From Spirochaetota bacterium (GTDB lineage: Bacteria > Spirochaetota > Spirochaetia > Treponematales > UBA12059): a DNA stretch of 64,000 nucleotides. The position numbers were made by a program, and so were the translations under genes. Positions 34,448 to 43,621 of the stretch are shown here, in pieces. The stretch's first letter is position 1. The number at the start of each line of letters is the position of its first letter. The notes beneath the pieces were generated by a model, which was not told where the DNA came from, made no database searches, and saw nothing but the letters and a program-made list of their open reading frames with translations. Location of the stretch: contig JADFDI010000001.1 of NCBI GenBank assembly GCA_018262985.1, positions 389,027-453,026 of the forward strand. Direction: 5' to 3'.

Positions 34448-35248
34448 ATGCGGCTCGTGATCAAGAACGACTACGACGAGGTGTCGCGCTGGGCGGCCCG
34501 GCACGTCGCGAACAGGATCGAAGCGTTCGCGCCCGGCCCGGGCCGCCTCTTCACGCTCGGCCTCCCGACCGGCGCCTCGCCCGAGGGCATGTACCGCGAG
34601 CTGGTCCGGCTACACAGGGAGGAGGGGCTCTCGTTCCGGCACGTCGCCACCTTCAACATGGACGAGTACGTCGGCCTTTCCGCCTCGGATCCGCGGAGCT
34701 ACCGCGCCTACATGCGCGACAGGCTCTTCGACCGCGTCGACGTCGAGGCGGCGAACGCGCATCTTCCGGACGGCGCGGCGGCCGAGCTCGACGCGGAGTG
34801 CACCGCGTACGAGAGAGCCATCGCGGAAGCGGGCGGCATCCGCCTCTTCGTCGGCGGCGTCGGCGCCGACGGCCACCTCGCCTTCAACGAGCCCGGCTCC
34901 TCGCTCGCGAGCCGCACCCGCCAGAAGACCCTGACCGCGGACACGCGCATGGCCAACGCCCGCTACTTCGGCGGCGATCCGGAGGCCGTGCCGCCGCGCG
35001 CGCTCACGGTCGGCATCGGCACCATCCTCGACGCGGACGAGATCCTCCTCATCGTGTCGGGCCACGCCAAGGCGCGCGCGCTCCGCGCCATGGTCGAGGA
35101 GGGCGTCAACCACATGTGGACCGCCTCCTGCCTCCAGCTCCACCGCAAGGCCGTGGTCGTCTGCGACGAGGACGCCACCGACGAGCTGACCGTCCGCACG
35201 GTCCGCTACTTCAAGGAAATCGAGGCCAGCCTCGGGGACGAGCCGTGA
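34448..35248 (+). CDS. nagB: Glucosamine-6-phosphate deaminase
   Basis: The product has 266 residues, the normal NagB length. LGLPTGASPEGMYRELVRLH, TFNMDEYVGL (catalytic Asp), and FVGGVGADGHLAFNEPGSSLASRTR (ring-opening His in DGHLAFNEPGSS) are diagnostic. It converts GlcN-6-P to fructose-6-P and ammonia, completing the amino-sugar pathway with GH20 and NagA. Its stop overlaps the next gene's GTG (GTGA). Confidence 0.95.
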   Translation: MRLVIKNDYDEVSRWAARHVANRIEAFAPGPGRLFTLGLPTGASPEGMYRELVRLHREEGLSFRHVATFNMDEYVGLSASDPRSYRAYMRDRLFDRVDVEAANAHLPDGAAAELDAECTAYERAIAEAGGIRLFVGGVGADGHLAFNEPGSSLASRTRQKTLTADTRMANARYFGGDPEAVPPRALTVGIGTILDADEILLIVSGHAKARALRAMVEEGVNHMWTASCLQLHRKAVVVCDEDATDELTVRTVRYFKEIEASLGDEP

Positions 35249-36048
35249 GCGCCGGCCGGGCCGCCGCCTCCGCGGCCGACCCCGCCCTGGCGGCGGGCGC
35301 GACCGAGGCCCGCTCCCCCTCCGCCCGCCCCGCGCCGGCTCGGGCGGAGCTCCGCGTCGTCCGCGTCGACCTGGCGCTGCGCGAGCTGGGACGGCGCCGC
35401 CTCGAAGCGGGCCTCGTCGACATCTGCCACCGCACCGGCCTCTACGGCCGCGACATGGCCGGCACCGGGATCTTCGACGACCGGAAGCTCTTCGCCCTCC
35501 TCTTCGTCCTCTACTACCCGCGCTTCGAGCCCGAGTCCGGCTTCGTCGCGCTCGAGGGGGAAGGCAGGTCCGCGCGCGTCCGCGGCTACTGCGTCGGCAC
35601 GCCCGATTCCGCCCGCCAGGCCAGGCTCGTCCGCCGCATGGCCCCCGCCCTGTTCGCGCGCATGGCCGTCGCCGCCCTCTTCCATCCGGAGAGCTTCCGG
35701 ATCGCCCGCCGCCTCGTTTCGGGCGCCAAGGCCGACGCCGCGCCCGATCCGACCTGGAAGGAGTACCCCGCCCATCTCCACATCAACGTCGACCCCGGCC
35801 TCCAGCGCGGCGGCGCCGGAAGCCGCCTCATCGAGGCCTTCGAGGCGCGCATGCGCGAGCTCGGGGCGCCCGGCATCCAGCTCCACACCTCCACCGAGAA
35901 CGCCAAGGCCATCCCCTTCTACCGCAAGCGCGGCTATGAGGTCCTCTCCGAAGGAGCGCCCGGCCAAAGCCTCTGGCCGGGCTTCCCCGACGCGCGTGAC
36001 CTGGCCTTCTGCAAGCGCCTCGGCAGCGCGGCCAAAACGCTGGCCTGA
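35245..36048 (+). CDS. GNAT family N-acetyltransferase coupled to nagB
   Basis: The product has 267 residues from the GTG at 35245, which overlaps the nagB stop. After about 35 Ala/Arg-rich residues, the acetyl-CoA-binding motif A is LHINVDPGLQRGGAGSRLIEAFEARMRELG (QRGGAG loop), followed by ENAKAIPFYRKRGYEV. The N-terminal half resembles GNAT domains found beside bacterial glycosidases. The coupling suggests an amino-sugar or sugar-derived substrate, but this is inference. Confidence 0.8.
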   Translation: MSAGRAAASAADPALAAGATEARSPSARPAPARAELRVVRVDLALRELGRRRLEAGLVDICHRTGLYGRDMAGTGIFDDRKLFALLFVLYYPRFEPESGFVALEGEGRSARVRGYCVGTPDSARQARLVRRMAPALFARMAVAALFHPESFRIARRLVSGAKADAAPDPTWKEYPAHLHINVDPGLQRGGAGSRLIEAFEARMRELGAPGIQLHTSTENAKAIPFYRKRGYEVLSEGAPGQSLWPGFPDARDLAFCKRLGSAAKTLA

Positions 36049-36158
36049 AGCGAAGGCCGGACTCATTCCCCCACTGTCCGCCGCCGATATTCGGAAGGAG
36101 GTCCCGATCCGCGGTGCGCGGAAGCGGGGCCGATCCGGATTCGCCCCGAGAGGTTCCC

Positions 36159-37310
36159 ATGCCCCGAACCAGATCCGAGCTCCGTCGCCTCACGGTCCTC
36201 CTCGCCGCAGTCGGTTTCGCCCTGGCCCTGCTCGCGGTACCGCTCGCCGCGCAGGAAGCCGATGCTCCCGAAGCGGCGCCCGCGACGGAAACCGAGCCCG
36301 CCGCCGGAACTGACGGCGGCCTCGATACCGGCGAATCAGGCGAAGCCTCCGGGGAAGCGCCGGGCGGGGATGCGCCTGCCGGGGAAGCCATTCCCGACGC
36401 GACGCCCGTCGAGACGCCCGCGCCCCCGGCCCTGTCCCTCGAGGAGGCCCTCGAGCGCATCGTGGAGCTCGAGGACGAGCTCGCGCTGCTCCGCGCCGAG
36501 CGCGACGCCATGGAGGAGGAGAGCCTCGCCATCCTCGACGAGATCAGCCGGCTTACCGAAGCCGCCGAGGTCTCCGAGTCCGCCCGCCAGGTCGCCGAGG
36601 CCGAGAGCGCGCTCCGCGCCGCCGAGATCGTCGCGCTCGAAGCCCAGGTCGAGGAGCTGGAAACCCGCATCGCCGGCCTCGAGGCCGCGCGCGGCGCCGC
36701 CGGCTCCTCGGTCACAAGCACCTTCGACATCGACCGTTCGATCTTCACCGAAACCCTCAAATCAGGCTTCTCCGGCGCCCGCCCCCTCATGGGCACCTGG
36801 GCCCTCTCGAGCTCGACCGTCGCCCAGACCGATCCGCGCCAGTACTTCTCGCGCCTCTCGCTCGCCCTCGCGCAGGAGCGGAAGCCCGTACTCTACGCCT
36901 TCTCGGTCAAGGCCGGCGCGGAAGGCTGGGTCGGCGCGGGCCTCCACTTCTTCGTCTCCGGCGTCCGCTCCGAGCGCGGCTACGGCGAAGGCAAAAGCCT
37001 CCTGTTCTGGCTCACCCGCGACCCCAAGGCCCGCGGTTCCGGCGCCACCTGGCTCCAGCTCTACCGCTCCGACGACGACGTCAACATGGAGCGCGTCCTC
37101 GACGCCAAGCTCGAAAAGGGCATCGCCGAGTGGCGCCGCGTCGAGATCCTCTACGACCCCGCCGCGGAATTCGTCGCGGTCGCCGTCGACGGCCAGGTCA
37201 AGGCCGCCTACCGCACCTTCTTCGGCCTCGGCTCGGGCGTCTCGGTGAGCCTCCGCACCCTCGGCTCAGGCGTCTCCTTCAAGGATTTCTCCGCGAAGAC
37301 CACGAAGTAG
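36159..37310 (+). CDS. Exported coiled-coil protein with C-terminal LamG-like domain
   Basis: The product has 383 residues. The signal peptide (LTVLLAAVGFALALLAVPLAAQ) follows the ATG at 36159, which has a GAGAGG ribosome-binding site; an earlier ATG at 36114 would place 15 polar residues before it. Residues about 25-95 are a Glu/Ala/Pro-rich low-complexity linker, about 95-190 an acidic coiled coil (LEEALERIVELEDELALLRAERD). The C-terminal 190 residues are beta-rich (LYAFSVKAGAEGWVGAGLHFF, EWRRVEILYDPAAEFVAVAVDGQ), as in concanavalin/LamG-type folds. Periplasmic location is likely; the function is unknown. Confidence 0.75.
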   Translation: MPRTRSELRRLTVLLAAVGFALALLAVPLAAQEADAPEAAPATETEPAAGTDGGLDTGESGEASGEAPGGDAPAGEAIPDATPVETPAPPALSLEEALERIVELEDELALLRAERDAMEEESLAILDEISRLTEAAEVSESARQVAEAESALRAAEIVALEAQVEELETRIAGLEAARGAAGSSVTSTFDIDRSIFTETLKSGFSGARPLMGTWALSSSTVAQTDPRQYFSRLSLALAQERKPVLYAFSVKAGAEGWVGAGLHFFVSGVRSERGYGEGKSLLFWLTRDPKARGSGATWLQLYRSDDDVNMERVLDAKLEKGIAEWRRVEILYDPAAEFVAVAVDGQVKAAYRTFFGLGSGVSVSLRTLGSGVSFKDFSAKTTK

Positions 37311-37324
37311 CGCAAGCCGGCGGA

Positions 37325-37546
37325 GCATGGTATGGGGACGAATGGCACGGGCTTCGTCCCCCGCTCGCTTCGACCTTCACGGAAGGCCCGCCGTCCCCTT
37401 CGCGCCGCCTCCAATCCCCGCAGGCGCTCCCCGCAGTCCGCCCCTCGAATGCGCATCACACAAAGGCACAAAGGCACGAAGGGGCATGTTGCCGTAGGCA
37501 GTCACACCCTACATTGGTGCCTTTGTGTCTTTGTGCCTTGGCGTGA
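37325..37546. repeat. Composite intergenic repeat, copy 2
   Basis: GGGGACGAATGGCACGGGCT (37333 on) and GCTCGCTTCGACCTTCA match the copy at 15397, and a long inverted repeat follows with arms at 37456-37482 and 37516-37546 built from GGCACAAA-like units. Together with copy C of the structured hairpin repeat it fills most of the 676-bp gap 37311-37986. Confidence 0.7.
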
Positions 37547-37740
37547 GGTTTCCCCGCCACTCCCCCCAGACCGCGCGGCGCTTCACCGGGTTCAGGCCAA
37601 GGACGCCGCTTTCCGGGCCTCGCGAATCCGACCCGGCGCTCTAGTGGTCATGAATTCGCAGGGCGTCGCTCGAATCGCAAAACCATGACAAGTCAAACGC
37701 CCGACGAGCGCCCCGTCCGCGCGCCACCTTTCGACGAGGA

Positions 37741-37911
37741 CCATGAAAAGCGGCGTGCAAGGCCCCCGACCCGGCGACTGCCCCGCGGGGCCGGGTGGCG
37801 CGGGGGGTGGCGCGGAAAAACGCGCACCCGAAGCGCAGCGGAGGGCGTGCGTATTTCCGCGACAGGACCCCCGCTTACCGGTCTTGAAAAGGCCTCCGCC
37901 GCTTTCCATGG
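37741..37911 (+). repeat. Structured intergenic repeat, copy C (171 bp)
   Basis: The left box CCATGAAAAGCGGCGTG (37741-37757) is complemented by GCCGCTTTCCATGG (37898-37911). Inside, GGTGGC (37806) opens a stem CGCGGAAA..ACGC..CCC that pairs across the tip CGAAGCGCAGCGGAG with GGGCGTGCGTATTTCCGCG, then GACAGGACCC. The stem sequence differs from copies A and B but pairing is kept. The remainder of the gap (37547-37740, 37912-37986) holds nothing I recognise. Confidence 0.65.
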
Positions 37912-37986
37912 CTTGAACCGATTTTCCCTGGCCCTTCCGCAAGCGCGCGCGCGGACGGAACGCGGTGCAAGCCCAGGGGGTGTTCC

Positions 37987-39036
37987 ATGCGCCGCGTTCC
38001 TTCCTTCGCCTTGGCCGCCGCGATTTCGTCGCTGCTCGCGCTCGTCGCGTGCTCCTGCCTGCCGGAACTCGTCGCCGGCGCCTTCGAGCCCGGCGACCTC
38101 GACCCGCCCGGCCTCGTCTCCTGGGACGTGGTCGAGGGCGGCGCCCTGGTCCTCCGCTTCGACGAGCCGGTCGGGGCCGCGGCGACGGATTTCGCCTTCG
38201 ATCCCGGCCGCGCGGTGGCCTCGGTACGGACGGACGACGGGGCGCGGATCGTCACCGTGCTTCCGGACGGGAGCTTCGAGCCCGGCGTCGCCTGTTCGAT
38301 CGCCGGGTCGGTGTCGGACGCCTCCGGCAACACGGTGCGCTTCGTCCTGCCCTTCACCGGATGGAACCCGCGCGTTCCCGCGCTCGTGCTCAACGAGCTG
38401 CTCACCGAGGCTTCGACCACGCACAAGGACGCCCTCGAGCTCCTCGTCCTGTCCGACGGCAACCTCGCCGGCCTCGCGGTCGGATCGGGCAAGCTTTCCG
38501 ATCCGGCTTTCTCCTGGCGCCTGCCCGCGGCCGAGGTCAGGGCGGGGGACTTCGTGTCGCTCCACCTGAAGCTCTCGGGCACCGGCGTCGAGAGCGACGA
38601 GCTCGGGGACGACCTGGCGCTGTCGGGCGGGCTCGACGCGGAGTCGACGGCGCGCGACCTCTGGTACCCGTACGACGACGGGGCCCTGCCCGGCTCCAAC
38701 GGGGTCGCGTGGCTCAGGAGCTCGCCGACGGGGCCCGTGCTCGACGCGGTCTTCTGGTGCGAACGGACCAGCGCTTCCGATACGAACTACGACGGCTTCG
38801 GGACGGCCGCCCTGCGCGACGCGGTCGCCGAACTCTGGCTCGCGGGCGCCTGGGCCATCGCGGGGACGGCGCCGGCTCCCGAGGACGGCGCATGGTCGGC
38901 CGCCGTAACCGCCACGCGGACCCTGGCCCGCTGGAAGGACCGGGCGGACGCCGACGGCCGCGAGGACTGGTACGTCGTCGCCACCTCCGGCGAGAGCCTC
39001 GGCTTGCCGAACCTCGCTCCCGCCTATGTCCCGTGA
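37987..39036 (+). CDS. Lipoprotein with Ig-like and lamin-tail-like regions
   Basis: The product has 349 residues. A lipoprotein signal (LLALVAC) gives Cys22. Residues about 38-130 form a beta-sandwich-like segment (LVSWDVVEGGALVLRFDEPVG ... SIAGSVSDASGNTVRF) resembling SbsA/Big_5-type Ig domains. The next 200 residues begin LVLNELLTEASTTHKDALELLVLSDGNLAGLAV, as in lamin-tail (LTD) domains. Such exported proteins often sit beside nucleases or hydrolases, but none is encoded here. It is probably surface or periplasmic. The function is unknown. Confidence 0.75.
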   Translation: MRRVPSFALAAAISSLLALVACSCLPELVAGAFEPGDLDPPGLVSWDVVEGGALVLRFDEPVGAAATDFAFDPGRAVASVRTDDGARIVTVLPDGSFEPGVACSIAGSVSDASGNTVRFVLPFTGWNPRVPALVLNELLTEASTTHKDALELLVLSDGNLAGLAVGSGKLSDPAFSWRLPAAEVRAGDFVSLHLKLSGTGVESDELGDDLALSGGLDAESTARDLWYPYDDGALPGSNGVAWLRSSPTGPVLDAVFWCERTSASDTNYDGFGTAALRDAVAELWLAGAWAIAGTAPAPEDGAWSAAVTATRTLARWKDRADADGREDWYVVATSGESLGLPNLAPAYVP

Positions 39037-39038
39037 CG

Positions 39039-39085
39039 AAAAAAAGACCCGGGAGCGGGCGGCCCGAGGCCGTCCCTTCCGGGTC
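39039..39085 (-). terminator. Rho-independent terminator of trxA
   Basis: On the minus strand the GACCCGG...CCGGGTC stem (39085-39046) is followed by seven T (39045-39039), 26 bp after the trxA stop. It abuts the stop of the convergent lipoprotein gene. Confidence 0.8.
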
Positions 39086-39110
39086 GTCGCGCCGCGCCGC
39101 GGGGCGTCGC

Positions 39111-39434
39111 TCAGATTTCCTTCTTGAACATGTCCTCGATCGCGGCCTTGGGAAGCGCTCCGACGCGCTGGGACACGACCTGGCCGCCCTTGAAGACGAG
39201 CAGGGACGGTATCGAGGTGATGCCGTACTGCCCGGCCAGGTCGGGCTCGGCGTCGACGTCGAGCTTGGCCACCTTGAGCCTGCCCGAGTACTGCTCCGCG
39301 AGCTGCGCCACGGAGGGCGCTATCATCCGGCAGGGTCCGCACCACTCGGCCCAGAAATCCACCAGGACGGGAATCGCGGAATCGAGGACCTCGGTCTGGA
39401 AATTACCGCTCGTCAGGTTCACTTCGGCGCTCAT
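39111..39434 (-). CDS. trxA: Thioredoxin
   Basis: The product has 107 residues, classic thioredoxin length. VDFWAEWCGPCRMIAPSVAQLA carries the redox pair Cys32/Cys35 in WCGPC; the cis-Pro lies in ITSIPSLLVFKGG. It is a cytoplasmic general disulfide reductase. It is monocistronic with a strong promoter and a terminator. A GGAGGAG ribosome-binding site precedes the ATG. Confidence 0.96.
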   Translation of the reverse strand: MSAEVNLTSGNFQTEVLDSAIPVLVDFWAEWCGPCRMIAPSVAQLAEQYSGRLKVAKLDVDAEPDLAGQYGITSIPSLLVFKGGQVVSQRVGALPKAAIEDMFKKEI

Positions 39435-39481
39435 CGGCGACGCTCCTCCGTTTCGTCCCCCGGGGGACGCACATGGCTTGA

Positions 39482-39511
39482 ATAATACGGGGCGGGAACC
39501 CGGATAGTCAA
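39482..39511 (-). promoter_or_regulatory. Promoter of trxA
   Basis: On the minus strand: TTGACT (39511-39506), 18 bp spacer, TATTAT (39487-39482), 48 bp before the ATG. It is among the strongest consensus promoters in the window. Confidence 0.7.
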
Positions 39512-39513
39512 AC

Positions 39514-39537
39514 GGCGGCGGAGCCGAAGACGCCGCC
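39514..39537 (-). terminator. Hairpin between the peptide-transporter operon and trxA
   Basis: GGCGGCG (39514-39520) pairs with CGCCGCC (39531-39537). It lies 27 bp after the last ATPase gene's stop. No T-run follows, so read-through into trxA is possible. Confidence 0.4.
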
Positions 39538-39563
39538 TCCGCGCCGATCGGATCCTCCCGAGC

Positions 39564-40526
39564 CTAGGCCAGGTGGCAGGCCACCTGGTGGCCGGGAGCG
39601 AGCTCGCGCAGCTCGGGCTTCTCGGCCTCGCAGCGGGCGACCTTGATCGGGCAGTTGGACTTGAAGGGGCAGCCGACGGGCTTCACGAGCGGCGAGGGCA
39701 CCTCGCCCGAGTACTGCCGCCGGTCCTTCCGCGCGGTCGGGTCGGTCGAGGGGATGGCGGCGATGAGCGCCTTCGTGTACGGATGCCGCGGCGACTCGTA
39801 GATGGCCTTCGAGTCGGCCAGCTCGGCCACGGTGCCGAGGTACATCACCGCGACGCGGTCGGACATGTGCCGGACCACGCCGAGCGCGTGCGAGATGAAC
39901 AGGAGGGTGAGCCCGTGCTCCTTCTGGAGCGAGAGCAGCAGGTTGAGCACCTGCGACTGCACCGAGACGTCGAGGGCGCTCACCGGCTCGTCGCAGACGA
40001 TGACGCGGGGCTTCAGGGCCAGGGCGCGCGCGATGGCGATGCGCTGGCGCTGCCCGCCGGAGAATTCGTGCGGGTAGCGCATCGAGGCGGACGGGTCGAG
40101 GCCCACGTCGGTCAGGAGCTCGGCCACGCGGTCGCGGCGCTCGCGGTCCATCATCCTGGTCTGGATGATGAGCGGCTCCTCGACGATGTAGCCGACGGGC
40201 AGGCGGGGATTCATGGAGTCGGCGGGATCCTGGAAGACGATCTGCATCGAGCGGCGGAGGAATTTGAGCTTGCGCTCGGGCAGCCTGGTCACGTCGACGC
40301 CGTCGAAGAGCACCTGTCCCCCCGTGGGGTTGTAGAGGCGCATGACGGCGCGCGCCAGGGTGGACTTGCCGCAGCCGGTCTCGCCCACGAGGCCCAGGGT
40401 CTCGCCCTCGCGGACCGTGAGCGAAACGCCGTTCAGGGCGTGCACGACCGAGCGGCCGAGGAAGCGCCCCTGGGCGAAGTGCTGCACCAGGTCGCGGGTT
40501 TCTATGAGGGTTCGCGCTTCGTTCAT
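39564..40526 (-). CDS. Peptide ABC transporter ATP-binding protein (OppF/DppF type)
   Basis: The product has 320 residues. Walker A is [20 protein letters not shown] (about 47-60), the signature is [18 protein letters not shown] and Walker B is [17 protein letters not shown]. The C-terminal oligopeptide domain has Cys-rich [15 protein letters not shown], typical of the OppD/F group. It is the second of two separate ATPases; in E. coli YejF these are fused. Its ATG shares one base with the preceding TGA (TGATG). Confidence 0.92.
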   Translation of the reverse strand: MNEARTLIETRDLVQHFAQGRFLGRSVVHALNGVSLTVREGETLGLVGETGCGKSTLARAVMRLYNPTGGQVLFDGVDVTRLPERKLKFLRRSMQIVFQDPADSMNPRLPVGYIVEEPLIIQTRMMDRERRDRVAELLTDVGLDPSASMRYPHEFSGGQRQRIAIARALALKPRVIVCDEPVSALDVSVQSQVLNLLLSLQKEHGLTLLFISHALGVVRHMSDRVAVMYLGTVAELADSKAIYESPRHPYTKALIAAIPSTDPTARKDRRQYSGEVPSPLVKPVGCPFKSNCPIKVARCEAEKPELRELAPGHQVACHLA

Positions 40527-41509
40527 CAGATTTCCCCCCTGCGCAGGCAGCGGACGAGATGGCCGGGGGCGGCTTCCTCGAGGACCGGCGCGGTCCGGGA
40601 GCAGCGTTCCTGCGCGAAGGGGCAACGCCCCGCGAAACGGCAGGTGTCCGGGTACCGGGTCGGCGACGGCACCACGCCCTTGATGCTCGGCAACTCGCTT
40701 TTCGGCTTCGAATCCATGCTCGGCATCGAGGAGATCAGGCCGCGGGTGTACGGATGGATCGGTTGCTTGAAGATCTCGGTGACCGAGCCCTTCTCGACGA
40801 TCTGTCCCGCGTACATGACGGCCACGTCGTCGGAGATCTCGGCCACCACGCCCATGTCGTGGGTGATGTAGAGCACCGCCATGCCGATGTCGCGCTGGAG
40901 GCTCTTGATCAGGTCGAGGATCTGGGCCTGCACCGTCACGTCGAGGGCCGTCGTCGGCTCGTCGGCGATGAGCAGCTTCGGGTTGCCCGCCAGGGCCATG
41001 GCGATCATGACGCGCTGGCGCATGCCGCCCGAGAGCTGGAAGGGGTAGGCGCCGAGCCTGGTCTCGGGCGAGGGCATCTCCACCTTCCTGAGCAGGTCGA
41101 GGATGATCCCGCGCCTCTCGTCGCCCTTCATGGCCTCGCGGTGCAGCGTGATGACTTCCTCGATCTGCGCGCCGGCCTTGTGCACCGGGTTGAGCGCGGT
41201 CATGGGTTCCTGGAAGACCATCGAGATCATGCCGCCGCGCAGCTTGTACATCTCGTCCACCGGAACCCGCACGAGGTCGACCCCGTCGAAGAGCACCTGG
41301 CCGCCGGTGATCTGCCCGTACGGCTGCGGCAGGATGCGGATGATCGACGAGGCCGTCACGGTCTTGCCGCAGCCGGATTCGCCGACGAGCGCGAGGGTCT
41401 TGCCCGGCTCTATCGACAGCGAGACCTTGTCGACGACCTCGACCTTGCCCGCGTCCGTGGAGAAGGAGACCGAGAGGTCCTTGATTTCGAGGAGGGCCTT
41501 GCCCGCCAT
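40526..41509 (-). CDS. Peptide ABC transporter ATP-binding protein (OppD/DppD type)
   Basis: The product has 327 residues. Walker A is [21 protein letters not shown], the signature [36 protein letters not shown], and the switch region [11 protein letters not shown]. The C-terminal [19 protein letters not shown] contains the oligopeptide-type Cys cluster. It should couple ATP hydrolysis to the two permeases of this operon. Confidence 0.92.
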   Translation of the reverse strand: MAGKALLEIKDLSVSFSTDAGKVEVVDKVSLSIEPGKTLALVGESGCGKTVTASSIIRILPQPYGQITGGQVLFDGVDLVRVPVDEMYKLRGGMISMVFQEPMTALNPVHKAGAQIEEVITLHREAMKGDERRGIILDLLRKVEMPSPETRLGAYPFQLSGGMRQRVMIAMALAGNPKLLIADEPTTALDVTVQAQILDLIKSLQRDIGMAVLYITHDMGVVAEISDDVAVMYAGQIVEKGSVTEIFKQPIHPYTRGLISSMPSMDSKPKSELPSIKGVVPSPTRYPDTCRFAGRCPFAQERCSRTAPVLEEAAPGHLVRCLRRGEI

Positions 41510-41572
41510 GCTGCACCTCGCGAACGGGGGCGGCGCGTGCGCCGCCCGCCTGTTTCATTTGGATGGGATATG

Positions 41573-41636
41573 CCGTCCGCCCCCTCGTCGGGAGCGGACG
41601 GACGCCCCGCGCCGGGACCCTCGGGCCCCGGCGCGG
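41573..41636 (-). promoter_or_regulatory. Two intercistronic hairpins after the peptide-binding protein gene
   Basis: A perfect 10-bp stem, CCGCGCCGGG/CCCGGCGCGG (41607-41616, 41627-41636), and an 8-bp stem, CCGTCCGC/GCGGACGG (41573-41580, 41594-41601), lie between the binding-protein and OppD-type genes. Without a T-run they more likely stabilise the upstream message than terminate fully. Confidence 0.6.
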
Positions 41637-41648
41637 AGGCGGAAAAGC

Positions 41649-43568
41649 TTACTTGGCCTTGAAGGTCTCGTCCTTGATCAGGAGGGGCTTGTAGGCCTGG
41701 CCGGACTTCTTCGCGGCGAGGACTTCCTTGCGGATGGCCTCGTCGATCCAGAAATACCCGCCGTTGATCGGATCGCTCCAGGAATCGTCGAACTGCTGGC
41801 CGAGCCAGGCCGGGTAGCGCACCCACTTCCAGGAGGCGAGGCGCGTGAAGGGCACGTAGTAGTTCGGCACCACGAGGGCTTCCTCGTGGACCATGCGCTC
41901 GATCTTCTGCTGGAGCTCGGCCTTCTTGGCCAGCGAGGGCTCGGCTTCGAACGCGTCGAGCAGCTTGTCCATCTCGGGGTTCGCGTAGCTCCAGAAGTTG
42001 TTGGTCTGGGGCTTGGCGTTCTCGGAGTGGAAGTACTGCCAGTAGCTGCCGTAGAGTCCGGTGCTCATGGCGCCCCACCAGGCCTGGAAGTTCTTCTCCA
42101 GGATCGAGGTGAAGATGCCGGTCTGCTGGAGCTTGAGCTGCATGTCGAGGCCGGCCTTCTTGGCCTCCTCGCGGAGGATGGAGAGGCGGGCAGTGTGGTT
42201 GGGCGAGGAGTACAGGAGCTCGAACGAGAGGCGCTGCCCGGCGGCGTTCTTGCGGATGCCGTCGGAGTCGAAGAGGCTGTAGCCGGCCTTGTCGAAGAAC
42301 TCGCCGGCCTTCTTCGGGTCGAAGTCGGGCTTGCGGAGGTCCTCGGCGTTGAACTTGATGCCGCCGAAGACGTGCGCGAGGCCGATGTTGTGGTAGCGCG
42401 CGTACTCGCCGCGGAGCTCGGTGTCGATCATCTTCTGGATGTTGACCGCGTAGTACATGCCCCAGCGGACGTTCTTGTCGGCGAAGAGCGGGAACGCGGT
42501 GTTCATGATGATGCCGGACACGCCGGTGAGCGGGACGTAGAAGTGGTACTGTCGGTCGATCCAGCCCTTCTTGATGGCCTCGGCGCTCTCGCCGGCGGCC
42601 CACTCGGTCGGGATGATCTGGAAGAACTGGTCGATCTGGCCGTCGTAGAAGTACTTCTTGACGATCTCGTTGCCGCCGGTGATCACCTGGTACTCGAGGA
42701 ACTCGGCGTTGTAGCGGTACTTGTTGTAGTCGTACTCGTGTCCCCACCAGCCCTTGACCTTCTGGAAGGTGAGCGTCTCGCCCTTCACGTAGTCGAGGAG
42801 CTTGTAGGGGCCGGTGACGGGCTCGGCCTTCCACTGGTAGGCCTCGACGAAGTCCGCGGGGACCTTGCCGCCGTAGAAGTGCGCGGGGCGGGGGCCGACG
42901 GAGGTGTTGTAGAGCAGGTCGTCCTTGTCCATCGCCACGTTGGCGGTGACGGCGATCACGTAGTCGCCGTACGCTTTGATGTCGGTGATGGTCTCGGTGT
43001 AGTAGTTGTTGTACCACGGGGCCTGGATGTGCGGGCTCCGCATGAACTCGAGCATGAAGAGGTAGTCCTTGGACGTGACGGGCGCGCCGTCGGACCACTT
43101 CACCTTCGGGTTCAGCTTGTAGTACACGGTCTTGCCGTCGGCGCCGAAGGCCCAGTGGGTCGCCTCGCCGGGAATCCATTCCTTGGTCTCGGAGTTGATG
43201 TTGATGGTTCCGACGTTGGTCAGGAACAGGCTCCGGTACGCGTGGTTGGAGTTCGGTCCCACGGTGCGGAAGGTGGTCGGGTACTCGGCCATGTAGCCGG
43301 ACCAGACGCCGCCGGCCTTCGCGCGCTTCGAGCCCATGACGGGGGGCTTCGAGGTGTACCAGGTCAGGGTCTCGGGCAGGCCCGCGACCTTGACGGACTT
43401 GTCGACGAACGCGGGCGACGAGAAGTCGGGGCGCTTCTCGGCGAGCAGGGCCTTCTCGTCCGCCGCCACCGCCTTCGACGTGTAGTACGTCTGGGCGGCG
43501 AGCGGGGCGAGGAGGAAGAGGGCGACGAGGGCGATGAGCGTCGCCTTCGCGATCCTGGAAACCTTCAT
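41649..43568 (-). CDS. yejA: Peptide/microcin-C-type ABC substrate-binding protein (SBP_bac_5, YejA-like)
   Basis: The product has 639 residues. A signal peptide (about 1-25, ending LAAQ) has no lipobox Cys, so the protein is probably free in the periplasm. YPTTFRTVGPNSNHAYRSLFL and WAFGADGKTVYYKLNPKVKWSDGAPVTSKDYLFMLEFMRSPHIQ are the family-5 binding-protein core as in YejA. It delivers oligopeptides to the YejBE-like channel. It lies third in the operon, followed by strong hairpins. Confidence 0.85.
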   Translation of the reverse strand: MKVSRIAKATLIALVALFLLAPLAAQTYYTSKAVAADEKALLAEKRPDFSSPAFVDKSVKVAGLPETLTWYTSKPPVMGSKRAKAGGVWSGYMAEYPTTFRTVGPNSNHAYRSLFLTNVGTININSETKEWIPGEATHWAFGADGKTVYYKLNPKVKWSDGAPVTSKDYLFMLEFMRSPHIQAPWYNNYYTETITDIKAYGDYVIAVTANVAMDKDDLLYNTSVGPRPAHFYGGKVPADFVEAYQWKAEPVTGPYKLLDYVKGETLTFQKVKGWWGHEYDYNKYRYNAEFLEYQVITGGNEIVKKYFYDGQIDQFFQIIPTEWAAGESAEAIKKGWIDRQYHFYVPLTGVSGIIMNTAFPLFADKNVRWGMYYAVNIQKMIDTELRGEYARYHNIGLAHVFGGIKFNAEDLRKPDFDPKKAGEFFDKAGYSLFDSDGIRKNAAGQRLSFELLYSSPNHTARLSILREEAKKAGLDMQLKLQQTGIFTSILEKNFQAWWGAMSTGLYGSYWQYFHSENAKPQTNNFWSYANPEMDKLLDAFEAEPSLAKKAELQQKIERMVHEEALVVPNYYVPFTRLASWKWVRYPAWLGQQFDDSWSDPINGGYFWIDEAIRKEVLAAKKSGQAYKPLLIKDETFKAK

Positions 43569-43621
43569 GTGGTCCTCCTGGTCATACTTTCGCTACTCCG
43601 TTCCGCCGACGGGCTCGATGC

